Shown here one piece after another: positions 23,380 through 35,065 of a DNA stretch of 64,000 bases. Below the pieces are notes generated by a model that ran no database searches, had not been told where the DNA came from, and worked only from the letters and a program-made list of their open reading frames with translations. The stretch comes from Histoplasma ohiense. Lineage: Eukaryota > Ascomycota > Eurotiomycetes > Onygenales > Ajellomycetaceae. The position numbers and the translations under genes are program-made. The stretch covers positions 1,679,001 to 1,743,000 of the forward strand of contig JAEVHH010000005.1 in the NCBI GenBank assembly GCA_017607445.1, read 5' to 3'. How positions within the stretch are numbered: position 1 is the first letter of the stretch; the number at the start of each line of letters is the position of its first letter.

Positions 23380-25343
23380 GTCTTGATGAGAGAGGGTGGT
23401 CAAATGAATTTTCATTTTTTCCATAGCTTACAACTCTCCGCGACCTGCAATTTAGCTGGGAACTTCCCCAGAGAAGTGTAAATACTTCCATGGCTTGGGC
23501 GGAGCTGATGAGGATTACTTGCAGGAATACGGAGAAGCGTGTCCAGGGTGATCCTAGGTGCCATTCTTGTAATCCTGTATGCTCAACGTCAGATTGGCCG
23601 ATGACCTAACCAAGACAGATGGTAACTATACCTTCATCGCACATAATTTCATACACGCGAGGAATAGAAATGAAACTGCAAGAACGTTTGCGAATGGAGA
23701 ATTGACAATCAACAAAAGGGAACATTAAAACTAAACCCATAGATGCGCAGAGAAAAGAAAAAAATGTGGTGAAGGTTTGAGAGGAAATGATGCTGCAAGC
23801 CTTTCTTCACCCATAAAGCCACCACCACCTCCACCATCGCAGCATTCTCCCCTGTGCTATTTTGAAATACGCATGAAACCTTTCTGACAATAATTTAATG
23901 AGAATGTGAGTAAAGACACTAGAAACCCTCCTAACCTCCAGTGTGTCCAACCCCTTGCTTTCTTGATACTATATCCCGGCGAAAAAGCCTAATGGAGCAC
24001 CACCCTCAAATTGATGCCAGTCATCGGGGGCGATCCTCTTCAACCAGCAGTAGCCGCCGACGCCACAAAAATATCACACCATGAGTCTACAGATTAGAAC
24101 CTTTCTCTCTCGCCTCCTCCTTGGGCCAAGCAAGGAATCGGTTAGGGACACGTTTTTTTGTTTTTTTCCCCCCTCGTCTTTCTTCTTTTGGCAAGGGTCT
24201 CCCTGATATCTACTTGTCGTTCCCGATACTGATTTGACTATTCTCTCTTGTATACACTGACGCAGAGCCGATGGTGAGGAACCAAGTCCAGAATATGAAG
24301 TACTAGTATCCATCTATACGTCCAGACGACCATTTCTCATTCAATTTACTTCTTATGGTATCCACTAGGTACATACATTCAAAAACTATATCCAGTAGCT
24401 ACGAATGACCGTATCTGCTCTTATATGTTGTTTGGCATTGAAGAACTTATTTTTAAGAGGGCTGGTGTGTGGGGGAACCAATATCCATGGATGTTGCAGG
24501 ACATAAAGTTACCCCTGGAAAACCTATTACACCCTGAATTTATTTGTCCTTTGGAGGTTTCAGAAGAAATAGCAGTATCAAATTATCGGTACATTATATA
24601 ACACTCTTGAAGGCGAGACGGTCTATTTTGATTTTGTAATTTGTTTATACTGTGTATCTTAAGAACAAAACTCTCCAGCCCTTGTCTCCGTTGGTTTTGC
24701 TTTTCTAAAGAAAGTTTCCAATTTCCCATAGTGAATTTTTTTTTTTTCTTCCTCCGCAAGTTCAATAATAAATAATAATGGAATCAACTACCGCGAATGC
24801 AAAAGTGAGCGAAGCATCTTCTCAGAAACCCCTTTAGGAATATATCTGATATTGGACATAGAAGCCCGTGGATGGTAAACCAACAGAGCATATATCCATT
24901 CAAACAGAAGGAATAAGCAAAAGGGTCCCAACAAGAAAATGATTTGTGCTATATAGAAGCTGCTGAATGTTTAGCTTTCCCCCCCCCCCTTCCCCCCTCC
25001 TTTTTTTTATCTCCAATCTGACAAAATTTCCGAAGATGCCTACGATAAAAATAACATCGACACCAAAATAAACAGAAGAAGGAAAAGGACAGGAAAAGGA
25101 GAGGATTGATTGGCATAATACTTTTCCTCATCGCAAAATAAAACTAAAAGGCAAAAATCCCCAGCCGTAAAATTTCATCATTCCTCGTGCAAACCTCTGC
25201 TACAAAAAAAAAAAAAAAAAAAAAAAAAACAGTACAATGCTGGAACAAAATGGTAGTGAAAAGACGTCACGTAATGCAAACAAAACCATCAAAGCAATGG
25301 TAGTTAAAATGTAACAAGAAAACAAAAAAAAAAAAAAAAAAAT
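20870..25343. other. 4.5 kb gene-poor spacer, SDR / VTA1
   Basis: No gene I can support. The SDR-proximal part includes a purine-rich tract (21355-21490; pyrimidine-rich on the SDR coding strand) that probably belongs to the SDR promoter or 5' UTR. Long homopolymers lie at about 23347-23378 (T) and 25206-25229 (A). A pair of short overlapping opposite-strand open frames at 23969-24084 looks protein-like but is unproven. An 18-A run abuts the VTA1 stop codon at 25325-25342. Confidence 0.5.
21355..21490. repeat. Polypurine (GA-rich) tract
   Basis: More than 100 bp of nearly pure G/A on the plus strand (GGAGAGGAGGGAGAGGAAGG-like). It lies about 0.5 kb upstream of the minus-strand SDR start, where it reads as a CT-rich tract, a common feature of filamentous-fungal promoters. 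Confidence 0.6.
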
Positions 25344-26882
25344 TCATTGAGCCCCTAGCTTACTCAAGGCATTTTTCAACTCTTTAATGGCAGTCGGGAC
25401 ATCATCAAAATTCAGTGCTGAAACGGCCCACCGCGCGTGTTTTTGGGCGGTTGCGATCGAATCCTCATCAACAACCCCCTGGCTTGGTAGCGGGTTGGGA
25501 TACGAGCTTATACTGTGCACGGGCTTGGTAGGTTGGATGCTGGTTGGTGGTGTGGCGGTGGGCGGGGAAGGTCGAGACCATCCTTCAAGTGCCGGAGGAG
25601 GAGGAGGAGGCGTGCGACTTCCTGCAGACCCCTGGAGGTCGGCCGTTGCGGGTTCCCCCGGCTGTATGGTTGGCACCGGGAAGGATTGGAAGGTGCTAAG
25701 GGATGTCCTGCGCTCTGAAGGCTGACCTGGCCCTGGGGAAGATAGATCTTGAGCGCTCGAGGCAGGGGAGGGGAAATCGGAGGGGGCTGCTGGGAGGTCA
25801 GGAACCAATGCTTGAGAGAGATTTGAAGGGAACTGGCGCGGATCAGAGCTTAGGTCTACCATACCAGCTGAGTACGTGGGTGGGCTTGGAAGGCCCGTAC
25901 TAGATGCAGCTGTGATATTGCCTAATTCAGCTCGTCGTGTGGGGGGAACAGATGAGACTCTGGAGGGGTGGAGGGATTCGTTTAGGAGCGACTGTTGTGC
26001 TAATCTTCGCTCCTCGCTGTCAAACTCATCCGGGACATCTTCTACGGACGGTTGTCGTAGTTTGACTTCTGGCACCGATTGTGATGGGCTCCCATTTAGC
26101 GCTTGAACTTCAGGATCATTGGGATCCAAGGTGGGCCCGTCTCGTAGGTTTTCCTCCTCCTCTTCCATCGACGGGTTCGATAAATTCGGATCCTCCCCTG
26201 CCTTAAGCGCTTTGACAATGCGCAAAGCGTGATATTTTGCAAATTTAATCTTGGCAGCTGTTTCTGGATCTATCGACCCCCATATCTGGCATAGCTCTAG
26301 GAATGTGGCCGCAGCTTGGAACGTATCCGCAGTTTGTCTAATCAAAACAATCAGCCAAAATCGCACGTACAGAAGCTAGGGCTCTAGGTCCGCTGGCGAA
26401 CAATGAAGCTTTATTGGCCCGAACGGCGTTGTCAGCCCGCTGGAAAGTTTCCAACCCAAATTGCTCCACATAAGCCTGTCCAGCAGCGTCATCGATGACG
26501 GTATCATCATCAGCGTGTTCGGATTTGAACTATAGTGGATATCACAAGATAAGTTAACCCAGATAATCACTATCTACGTAGAGAGCACGGAGAACCAGGC
26601 CAACCAACCTTCTCTAACTTATCCATAAGATCTGTCGTGTATTTTAGGCATTCGCCATCTGTATTGTGGAGTCCCTTTGATAGTATTTGGTTCACAGTCC
26701 AATAATTGCCTGTAGTTGAGTCTCTAAGTATCAGTCCCGTTCTGTTTGATAGCTAAGGGTCAGCCTTGAATTAACCTACACCAATATGAAATCACCGGCT
26801 TCAATTTCTCGAGCTGCGACGCTCGAGTGACAAAGCGGGTGATATCCGCGGCTTTCAGTTTCGTCGGAATACCAGTTGCCAT
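25344..26882 (-). CDS. VTA1: Vacuolar protein sorting protein Vta1 (LIP5)
   Basis: Cofactor that stimulates the Vps4 ATPase to recycle ESCRT-III during multivesicular body formation. Exons in coding order: 26882-26780, 26709-26609, 26529-26402, 26337-25344, giving 441 residues. The N-terminal tandem-MIT region starts MATGIPTKLKAADI and contains ASQLEKLKPVISYWC, VNQILSKGLHNTD, AGQAYVEQFGLETF and TADTFQAAATFLELCQIWG, followed by KYHALRIVKALKAGEDPNLS. A long Pro/Ser-rich linker (~180-390) leads to the C-terminal Vps4-binding/dimerisation helix pair (IATAQKHARWAVSALNFDD ... AIKELKNALSKLG). Introns 2 and 3 use weak donors (GTTGGT and GTTCGC), chosen because only they restore the conserved frame. 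The gene lies 352 bp downstream of palB on the same strand. Confidence 0.93.
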
Positions 26883-27234
26883 GGTGTGAGAATTTGAATA
26901 CAGCTGCTGAGTAGCAAGCGCCAAAGTACGGATTGCTAGGTTGTTGAAGACGGGGAGCTGCAGATATAGATGACGTTGGTGGGTGATAATATTAGTCATC
27001 AGATTGTTAGTGCCAACCTTAACAGCGCAAGCAGCTAAGGCTAGCAACCACATCTACATTCTCGATTTCGACGCGCCCAATGAAAATGGTACCTTAGAAA
27101 TATGAATGGTTCATGGTTGCTATGCTATCCCTCCCACTACTCTCTATTTAGTGGGCTATGGCTAGAACATGCACATACAGCATGCCTGTATGAAAATGGG
27201 AGATTCAACAGCCAGAATTACGGGAGTCATGTAT
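26883..27234. promoter_or_regulatory. palB 3' flank / VTA1 promoter
   Basis: 352 bp between the palB stop and the VTA1 start, both on the minus strand. It must contain the palB terminator and VTA1 promoter. No motif recognised. Confidence 0.45.
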
Positions 27235-30123
27235 TCAGCCATTACCGACTCCCCATGGACCAATCGTCACCCTCTCCTCAGACAAGATCTCCAGCTCAAT
27301 CGTATCATGCACCTGACCACCAGGACCCCCAACCCGTTCCACGACAAGCCACAGCCCCCCCTGACGTTCGAAACCAGGCTGCAAATCGAATTCCTCTATG
27401 CGTATTCCACTGACGGCATTGCTAAAACTCCCATCGCTGGATGATGCTAGTATATCCTTATACGGACCCTGTCCTAGCTCAAGAGTCATTAAAATCGGCG
27501 ACGGAGCGACACTCCGGGCTCCCGCCCACGAGCCCTTATGTCTCACAATGGCCGTGATTCTGGCCAGTCGAGATGTAGTGATGGGGGCAAGAATTCTATC
27601 CGTACCTGGCGGAAATCTGCCAATGTCGGACAATGTGCTCAATTGCCCAGCCCCCTCAGCCGGCAGTGGGTTTAGATTGCATGACTTGGTCGTTTTGATC
27701 CAGAGACAAAACTTGCCGAGCTGGTCGGGTGCAAACGTGGAGCAGACGGCTGTATATGAACCCCTGTCTAGGTCGGAATGTTCAGCAAAAGAGCAGCCAC
27801 GGCGGTAGTCTCCGCTGTCGAAAGCAACGTCCCGAGAGCGGACGCTGGAAACACGCTTGCCGTCTGAACACACTATCTTGACATGCGTGGCTAGCTCAGG
27901 ATTCGCAGTCTCAAGGATAATAGCAATATCACATGCCTCTAAGATATCGATCCTGAATTGTGGATTTGCAGGGTATTTTGGTGAATCTGCGTTGCCTCCA
28001 GCAGTTGTTGTCGTCCATGCAGCAGGGAGCTTCTTAACATACCCATATCGCTCAGTGGCGTGTGAAATAGATAGAGGCGCTGTAGAGAATCCGGATAAAG
28101 AAAAATTCTGGCTCGACCTCCGTAGGGACTGCTCTGCAGCCACAACCGTATAAACAGTATTTGGAGGCATCTCAAATCTCATTAGTGTGTTAGGCGAATC
28201 CACATAAGCACCCCGACCTAAGGCCCCATCGCTCACGCAGACTCTTTGGCCTCCCTTTTTGAAAAGGTAAATGCTAATAAATCCGGGTTCATCGCTTTCA
28301 GAGGACACGTCTATAAGCTGCTTTCCAGGCCTGATGTAATCTCCAGAATTGAAATGTCGACTAAGCAGGAGCCAGACGGAGCCTCCTGCTTTGGAACCAA
28401 CCGCAAACTGTGGATTTTCAGCGAAGCAGCCGGGAACGGAACTGGCAGAAGAAAGATCCCAAGTAAAATGGATATCCTGCCGATAAGGAAAGAGCGTCGG
28501 GTTCCAATTTAAATATAGATTTTCGAAATTTTGAAGCAGTTTATCACAATCAGTCCAGAATGTTCCTGGGGATAGAGGGCGATGGATCTGGTGATGGTCG
28601 TGTTTGTATTCACTGGCACCTTCAGTATCAGGAAGGTGGGATTGTCCAATCCCTTCCCAAACGGAGCCAGCTGCCCAAGGATTCTTGACAAGGAATTGGC
28701 GACGGCTGTTGTCTTCCTTCATATCAAGAATTGCATAGTCATGCAAGCTCACAAGGCCAAGTTCCTCTTCTTCCTGTTCAGCCAATGATCCTGTGCCAAC
28801 AGTGATTAATACGTCGCCATAGTTAAATGCATTGAACAGTCGTTTCCACAGCTGATCCGAGATGACGTCCTCGTCGTGCAGAAATATTTGTTCCGGAATC
28901 CAGCCGGTGAGGATCCAAAGGTCTGTCCCAGAATTGCTTCCAGGGAAATCGTAGCCTCCTCTAACCTTTAAATATGCCTTTTCGGCCAGTGCTGGCCATA
29001 GCAATGCGGGGTTTTGCCTGTCAATGACATGAAGGAACCTCGAAGTTTTAGAGGAGGGGAGTTGATCGTCAATTACAACTTTCCGGTAACATCCATTAAA
29101 ATGCATTTGAAATATGTATTTCCCTGACTGTGATATCTTTGGGCTGAATGTCTGCTCCTCTGACGGGTAAGACTTGATTGCGAAGACCTAAAAGTATATA
29201 CATCCAATTTTTAGCTGCGTTCTCATTGTTGGTTACCAGAATTGATTGGTGGGTAAGCACACGCATTCATGCCTTTGAATATCCTCTTTGCACTTGAGAT
29301 ATAATGGCACAAAGGCTCGCAACAACGGAGCAATCCGTCGTAACATCCTGTACTAGATCTATAGGTTGTTCATTTTTCATAACTAGGGTATGACTCTCCC
29401 CATAATCATTAGCCGCTCCGGCCCCTAAGATGTCCGCAGGCCGTTTCCAGCCATTGAAAATCTCGCACTGTAGCTCTGAGAGCGGAAGATCGCACGAGTC
29501 CCTATTGCGCAACGGATCAGACCTTCATCCTTCACCATGGAAAAGGGACATGTTACGATGTCAGCTTTTACATACGTAAACTGGTCGCCATCTTCTTCGA
29601 GCTCGAACTCCCCCGCATCCGGCACCGCTGACCAAGGAGGAAATACATATCCATTGAGCTTCGAATCTTCCAGGAGAATGATCTGCTCTCTATTGGAAAG
29701 ATTCCGTGTGGAAACTGGCTCTCGAAGCCTGGGCCTCACCCTGCTGCTGCTATTGCTGGTGTTGGTACGTGTCTGTGGATGTTGGTTCCAGAATTCTGAT
29801 TTTTTAATATCCTCTGCCTTTCTGAGAAGTTCTTTACATTTTGCATCTAGACGCTGTTTTTCGCTAGGAGAGCTAGCCAGCGTAAGCGCTTTCAGGTAAT
29901 TTTCAACCGCGCTGATTGCTGCATCCAAAGCAGCTCTCTGAGTTGCAGCCTTAGACACATCCTTCTCCGCTTTCTAATTAGACGTGGTTAGTCTAGTTTG
30001 CTGTTATAATTACTTTGGAAATAATAAAACGAATCATCAATTGAATGGGCATGTTTTGTAGATGGAAGTGTTTACCCGTGCCTGAATCTCAAGCTCTCCC
30101 AGTTTTGAGGGCAATGGCGGCAT
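27235..30123 (-). CDS. palB: Calpain-like protease PalB/Rim13
   Basis: Cysteine protease of the ambient-pH (Pal/Rim) pathway; with the ESCRT-III proteins it cleaves and activates transcription factor PacC/Rim101. Exons in coding order: 30123-30076, 29973-29576, 29501-29273, 29187-27235, giving 875 residues (A. nidulans ~850). The N-terminal ~90 residues form the MIT-like helical region (KAEKDV, AISAVENYLKALTLA). The calpain domain contains DCSVVASLCA, with the catalytic Cys near 206, then MHFNGCYRKVVIDDQLP, RGGYDFPGSNSGTDLWIL, the His region HDYAILDM and VKNPW. C2-like PalB domains follow (ISIYLFKKGGQRVCVSDGA, and GGLWLVVERVGGPGGQVHDT at the end). The 29188-29272 intron begins GC rather than GT. 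The gene is divergent from the carrier gene 1.2 kb away. Confidence 0.94.
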
Positions 30124-31360
30124 CCCGATGTGATATGCTCTACCACACCCCGGAAAGCAAATTCAGCCCAACAGTAGGCCAATGTTCAATTGGTGTACAT
30201 GGGCTCTGGCGGCTGCAAGAGTCAAACAAGCCGATGGCGCTTAAGCGGAGCTGGACAGAGCTGGACAGGGAATTTGGCAAAGATAACGATGATGCAATAA
30301 GAAATTGAATTTGGTGGTGGGGGCGGTGGGGAGGTTTAGTTAGGTCTGATTTAGTTAGCTAGTTACCAGCAACTATGTGGGTGACTAAGTGGAAGCTTGA
30401 AGCCCGGAAAGATACCGAACACCGATATCCGCAAGTCGTTGTGATTCCATTTCCGAATACTCCGTAGTGACTGCTCTCTTGAAGCACCTGTTACCTCAGA
30501 CCGGGATAAATTATTCACTCCTCAAAATCCGGCAAGATGTCGGTGAAGATCCCAGTGACCAGACACTGAGTAGCAAACCAGTCTTGAAGCCAGCCAGTCT
30601 GCTGGTTCCAAGATGATTGACATTGAACTGTTTCTGCTATGTAGGACACCAAACTAACCGGTGTCCGGGCTTCCTTAGCTTGGTGGTTAGCCCCGTGAAA
30701 TCCACACAGATGGATCTGCTGAACTGGCGATAACCCCCCTGAGATTTGTGGCTGACATGTTTCGCCCTGATTTGGATGTTAGTTCATGTGAAAGGATTCT
30801 TCTGAGAATCACTTGAAGATCAAAAACTCTACGTGGAACTACATAGCTGTAAATAGAATCCTAACCTGAAACGAAAATAAGAATTGCATCGTTATGATCC
30901 TCTTTTGAATTCTCATATATAGATATAAAAGTCGTTGAGACTAGGTTCTGACTTCCCTGAAGTTGGTCCATCCACGAGGTCTGTGTCGTTGGCCGTTGCA
31001 ATGCCTCGGCTCATCTCTTGCGGGCCAGCTGGAGTGGTTTTCGTTCCTGGCGGGAGCGTCACCCACCAGCCGGGAATTCTTTAACCAACAAATTATTTAA
31101 CCACTACCTCTTCTCTCGCACGCGCTCTTGCTCTCTATGTGTTGGGGTGTTTATACAAATCTCGTCCTATCTTGTGGTGGCATTCTATGATACTCACACT
31201 CTTCTCTTCTTTGCATTACCGTGTTCAGCGGATTGCCTTCTGCTTCTGCTATTCCCCGCCATCTGCCCTGCCTTCGCTTATGCTGAAGATAATCCGCTAG
31301 CAAAGTACCCTCCTAACAGGCTCATTGACAAGGCAACTTTCAACTTTCTAATTAGGGCCC
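30124..31360. promoter_or_regulatory. Divergent upstream region, palB / carrier
   Basis: 1.24 kb between divergent starts. The carrier-proximal part (31080-31260) is CT-rich. Open frames here lack recognisable motifs. No gene or repeat found. Confidence 0.5.
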
Positions 31361-32667
31361 ATGGCCGGTCACTCGAAGTCGGTGCGTCTTTCGCCCTTGC
31401 AAAGCGCTATCGCAGGAGCCACAGGAGCTGTACTGGCAAATGCATTAGTATATCCGTTGGACATGTGAGCGAACCTTTGATGATTTTTTTTGACTCCGCT
31501 GTCCCTAAGGAGTCAATAAAATAGAAGTTGATATTGACATTATTTGCCAACCAGTGTAAAAACCCGGCTCCAGGTCCAAATTAAGCCTTCAAAAGTCGAA
31601 AACGGTCACGTACCCGGCGGCGACACAGTCCACTACGATTCGACGATAGACGCGCTCAACAAAATCGTAGCTGATGAGGGTATCAGCGGTCTCTACGCGG
31701 GCATCCATGGCTCCCTTCTTGGCGTAGCGTCGACCAACTTTGCATATTTCTACTGGTATACGATCGTACGAACGGTCTACATGTCGTCGAATCGCTTTCA
31801 GAAACCACCGGGTACCGCCATTGAACTCACCCTCGGAGCCGTTGCCGGTGCGATCGCACAGGTTTTCACAATCCCCGTTTCCGTCATTACAACCAGACAG
31901 CAAACACAGCCCAAAGGGGAGAAAAAGGGATTATTTGATACGGGGAGAGAAGTCATTGACAGTGAGGATGGATGGAGTGGACTGTGGAGAGGCCTCAAAG
32001 CCAGCCTTGTCCTTGTGGTCAATCCCGCCATTACATACGGAACTTATCAGAGACTAAAGGACATCTTATTCTCTGGCAAGACCAGTCTGAAACCGTGGGA
32101 AGCTTTCCGTAAGTGAAATACTCTCCTAATATACATATAGATAGATAGATATATTCCGCTCATCTTGAACATATTTACTGATGACAATGGACGGATAGTT
32201 TTGGGCGCCATGTCTAAGTCTCTTGCGACAATCGCAACCCAGCCATTGATCGTGGCCAAAGTCGGGTTACAGTCCCGACCACCAGCCATCCGACAAGGCA
32301 AACCATTCAAAACTTTTGGCGAGGTGATGAAATATATCATCGAACATGAGGGGCCACTAGCGTTGTTTAAAGGAATTGGTCCTCAAATATTGAAGGGTCT
32401 GCTGGTTCAAGGATTTTTGATGATGACAAAAGAGCGGTAAGGAAAAAGCCATGTCCCTCCTTTTTTTGACACCTTCAAATTGGAGGAAGTAGGGAAAGGC
32501 CGCGGATCTGCTAACCTTTCATATTATGTAGTGTTGAACTGCTCTTCATTCTCCTCTTCACATACCTCCAGAAGATCAAACAGTCCAGACTGAAGAAGGC
32601 TGTTGAGCAATCAGCGGAGAAGGCAGCCCAGAAGCCGAAGGCCCCTCGCCCCGTAACACTAAAATAG
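31361..32667 (+). CDS. Peroxisomal-type mitochondrial-carrier-family protein (Ant1/Pmp47-like)
   Basis: A six-helix solute carrier of the mitochondrial carrier family. Exons 31361-31464, 31555-32108, 32199-32436 and 32532-32667 give 343 residues. The first signature PLDIVKTRLQ (32-41) spans intron 1 and proves that splice. The second repeat is degenerate (TIPVSVITTRQQT) and the third reads ATQPLIVAKVGLQ. Matrix-helix blocks GISGLYAGIHGSLLG, GWSGLWRGLKASLVL and GPLALFKGIGPQILKG are clear. The divergent second and third signatures fit the peroxisomal adenine-nucleotide carriers Ant1/Pmp47, which import ATP for fatty-acid activation. The tail is Lys/Ala-rich. Peroxisomal location and ATP as substrate are family inferences. 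Confidence 0.88.
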
Positions 32668-33241
32668 GTGTGTTCGTTTTATCAGTGGCGTTCATAAATC
32701 TATACCTAAATTAAATGTACAAAAATTCCCATCTTGTCCTTTTTCTATGTGATACGTACATGTTTATTGATTTTTCTTCTTTCTTTTCGTTTTCATTTCA
32801 TAGATGATGGTGGGCTTTTTGTGATATACATGTACTGTACATGTACTGTACAATGAAATGTAGCACATAGGGGGAAGCTTGTGTTGGGACGATTTCTTGC
32901 ATATACATGTGATATTCTTTCAACTATGGAACTCATTTTGAAATTTTTTATTAATGGCCAGCTCAAGTCGATTGATGTATTCATTGACATCACAAAATCC
33001 TGTGTTTTGAGAAGACTATCCGTACTAGAAAATTGTAGAGGTGTTTCTTGGTTTCCCGTGTGACATGTCTCGGAGCCGAGCTTTAAACGAGCCCCAGGTC
33101 TTTTAACCAACGCCAGGATTAGTGACATCAACTCCAAACAAAACACGACAGTTTTGCACACTTAGCTCACTTCCCTGCCACTTTGCTGTCCTCTCCCCAC
33201 TTCCAAATAATCAGAGGAAAGAAAAGGGGGTTTAAATCGCC
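32668..33241. other. Spacer carrier 3' / LCL3 5'
   Basis: 574 bp between same-strand genes. It contains two tandem copies of ATGTACTGTAC at about 32829-32851 in the carrier 3' flank. The last ~120 bp before LCL3 is C-rich. No gene seen. Confidence 0.5.
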
Positions 33242-34431
33242 ATGCGATGGCTGTTCTGGTCATCCAGCCCGCAACAGCAGATGCCCAATAACGAGAACAA
33301 CAATACGAAACACACCCCAGCACAAGCAGAAACATCCTCCTCCTCCTCCTCGCCTTTTCATGCCCAGTGCGCCAACTGCTCTTCCCTCACCGCGACCCTC
33401 CATACAAATACCTCCAACCCACCGACACCCTCGCGCCAAACTCCCCACCCGCCAACGCGAGACTGGAACGCTTCCCTCAGCGCCCGCGACTGGGCCGGCG
33501 AGTTCAAAGATCCACGAAACCTAGTCCCCACCCTCCTGCTCTCTGGGGCAATCTTACTCTGTCTGCGGATCCACCGCAAGTACTTGCGCCGTATCCCCCT
33601 CGCAACCAGTATCTCCCCGACCTATTTCCATAAACGAAGCATATTCGGACAAGTGACGAGTGTGGGCGATGGGGATAACTTCCGCATGTTCCATACCCCT
33701 GGCGGCCGACTAGCCGGCTGGGGATGGTTGCCGTTTCGCAAAGTTCCGACGTCGAAGAAGGAGTTGAAAGATCGGACTGTATGTCCATATCATTTGTTTA
33801 ACAATTGCTTTTAATAACGATCCTTCCCCCCCTCCTCTCCCCAATTCTGTCAACCAATGATGCAACATATATACAAAAAAACAAGTCCTCCTCTCCTCTT
33901 TCGTCTTTTGAAAAAAAAAAAACTTATAAAAACTTATAATAATAATTAACTTCCCCTTCTCAGATCCACATCCGCCTTGCAGGCGTCGACGCCCCTGAAC
34001 TCCCCCATTTCGGCCGCCCCGCCCAACCCTTCTCCCACGCCGCCCACACCTGGCTAACAAACTACCTGCTCAGCAGGCGCGTGCGTGCCTACGTCTACCG
34101 GCAGGACCAGTACGGCCGCGTTGTGGCCACCGTGTACGTGCGCCGTTGGCCGTTCCCCTTCATCCGGCGCGATGTGGGTTTGCAAATGTTGCGGGCTGGG
34201 CTGGCAACGGTGTATGAGGCGAAGAGTGGGGTGGAGTTCGGTGGGGAGGTGATGGAAGGGAGGTATAGGCGTGCGGAGCAGAGGGCGAGGAGGCTGCGGA
34301 GGGGGTTGTGGAAGGGAAAGGGTACGGTGGGGTGGGAGAGTCCGCGGGAGTATAAGACAAGGATGGCGGTGTTGGAAGGGGAGAGGGCTGCTGCTGCTTC
34401 GGGTGGTGGTGGGGAGGGTGAGAAGAGGTAG
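33242..34431 (+). CDS. LCL3: Probable membrane-anchored endonuclease Lcl3
   Basis: A staphylococcal-nuclease-like (TNase) protein anchored in a membrane, usually annotated mitochondrial. Exons 33242-33778 and 33964-34431 give 334 residues. Residues 1-90 are Ser/Pro/Asn-rich and low in complexity. A transmembrane segment lies at ~94-110 (LVPTLLLSGAILLCL). The nuclease fold starts at IFGQVTSVGDGDNFRMFHTPGG (~134-155) and includes IRLAGVDAPE (182-191), the metal/catalytic loop, and VYRQDQYGRVVATVYV, with the expected Arg and Glu. The intron is phase 0 after DRT. Exon 2 is very GC-rich and its far end encodes a basic/Gly tail. The start MRWLFW is the conserved N-terminus of fungal Lcl3. The 3' end faces ADK2. 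Confidence 0.93.
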
Positions 34432-35065
34432 ACGGGTAAAGGGGGGAGCCGGGAGTAATGACGTTTTTCCCCATTTGCTCTTGGGCTTCGAGTGGTTACG
34501 AGCGTTTGTATTTGGTTCTGCGAAACGAACAATTTTCCCTTGGCGCTACGTTGTAGAATGTGTTATGCATATATGCCGAGTATGGTTTTTGTTTCTTTCC
34601 CTGCGTGAGCGGCTTGGAGTCTTGGCGTTTAGTTCGTCGTCCATTTTGTTATATTTTTCTTTTTCTCGGTGTTATTGATTTAATAACCCCTGATTATGTT
34701 TTATATTACAATCTCCTTTTTATATGAGATTATGAAAATATCACCGCGCGTTGGGGAACGATTTCCGAGGGTCTTGGAATGGTAGCTCTTTTCTATTTAT
34801 TCATCTTAACAAGTAGGCCGTTATAGAGAATGCACATGTACTGTACACGTGCAGCTATGAAAATGTTGATGTAAGGATAATTAATATTCTGTACATATGA
34901 AAGCCTGGAGAGAGTCCTAAAAGAGTAACAGGTGGTTGGATGGGAACTGAGGCCCGGCGCGAACACTATCCAGCCAACGACGAAGGGGGACGCATAAAAA
35001 TACATTCAAGAATAGAAACAACATGAAAACCAGTAGATATATATATATATGTATATACATATTCC
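34432..35065. other. Convergent spacer, LCL3 / ADK2
   Basis: AT-rich 3' flanks of convergent genes. Contains a 23-bp near-palindrome at 34831-34853 centred on ATGTACTGTACA, and a TA-rich run just after 35035. No gene seen. Confidence 0.5.

Noticed and set aside
25387..26106. Plus-strand open frames across VTA1
   Set aside because: They are shadows of the Pro/Ser-rich VTA1 coding region on the other strand.
26338..26366. 33-nt intron with strong GTACGT donor in VTA1
   Set aside because: Too short for splicing and it breaks the frame; the GTTCGC donor gives a 64-nt intron and the conserved sequence.
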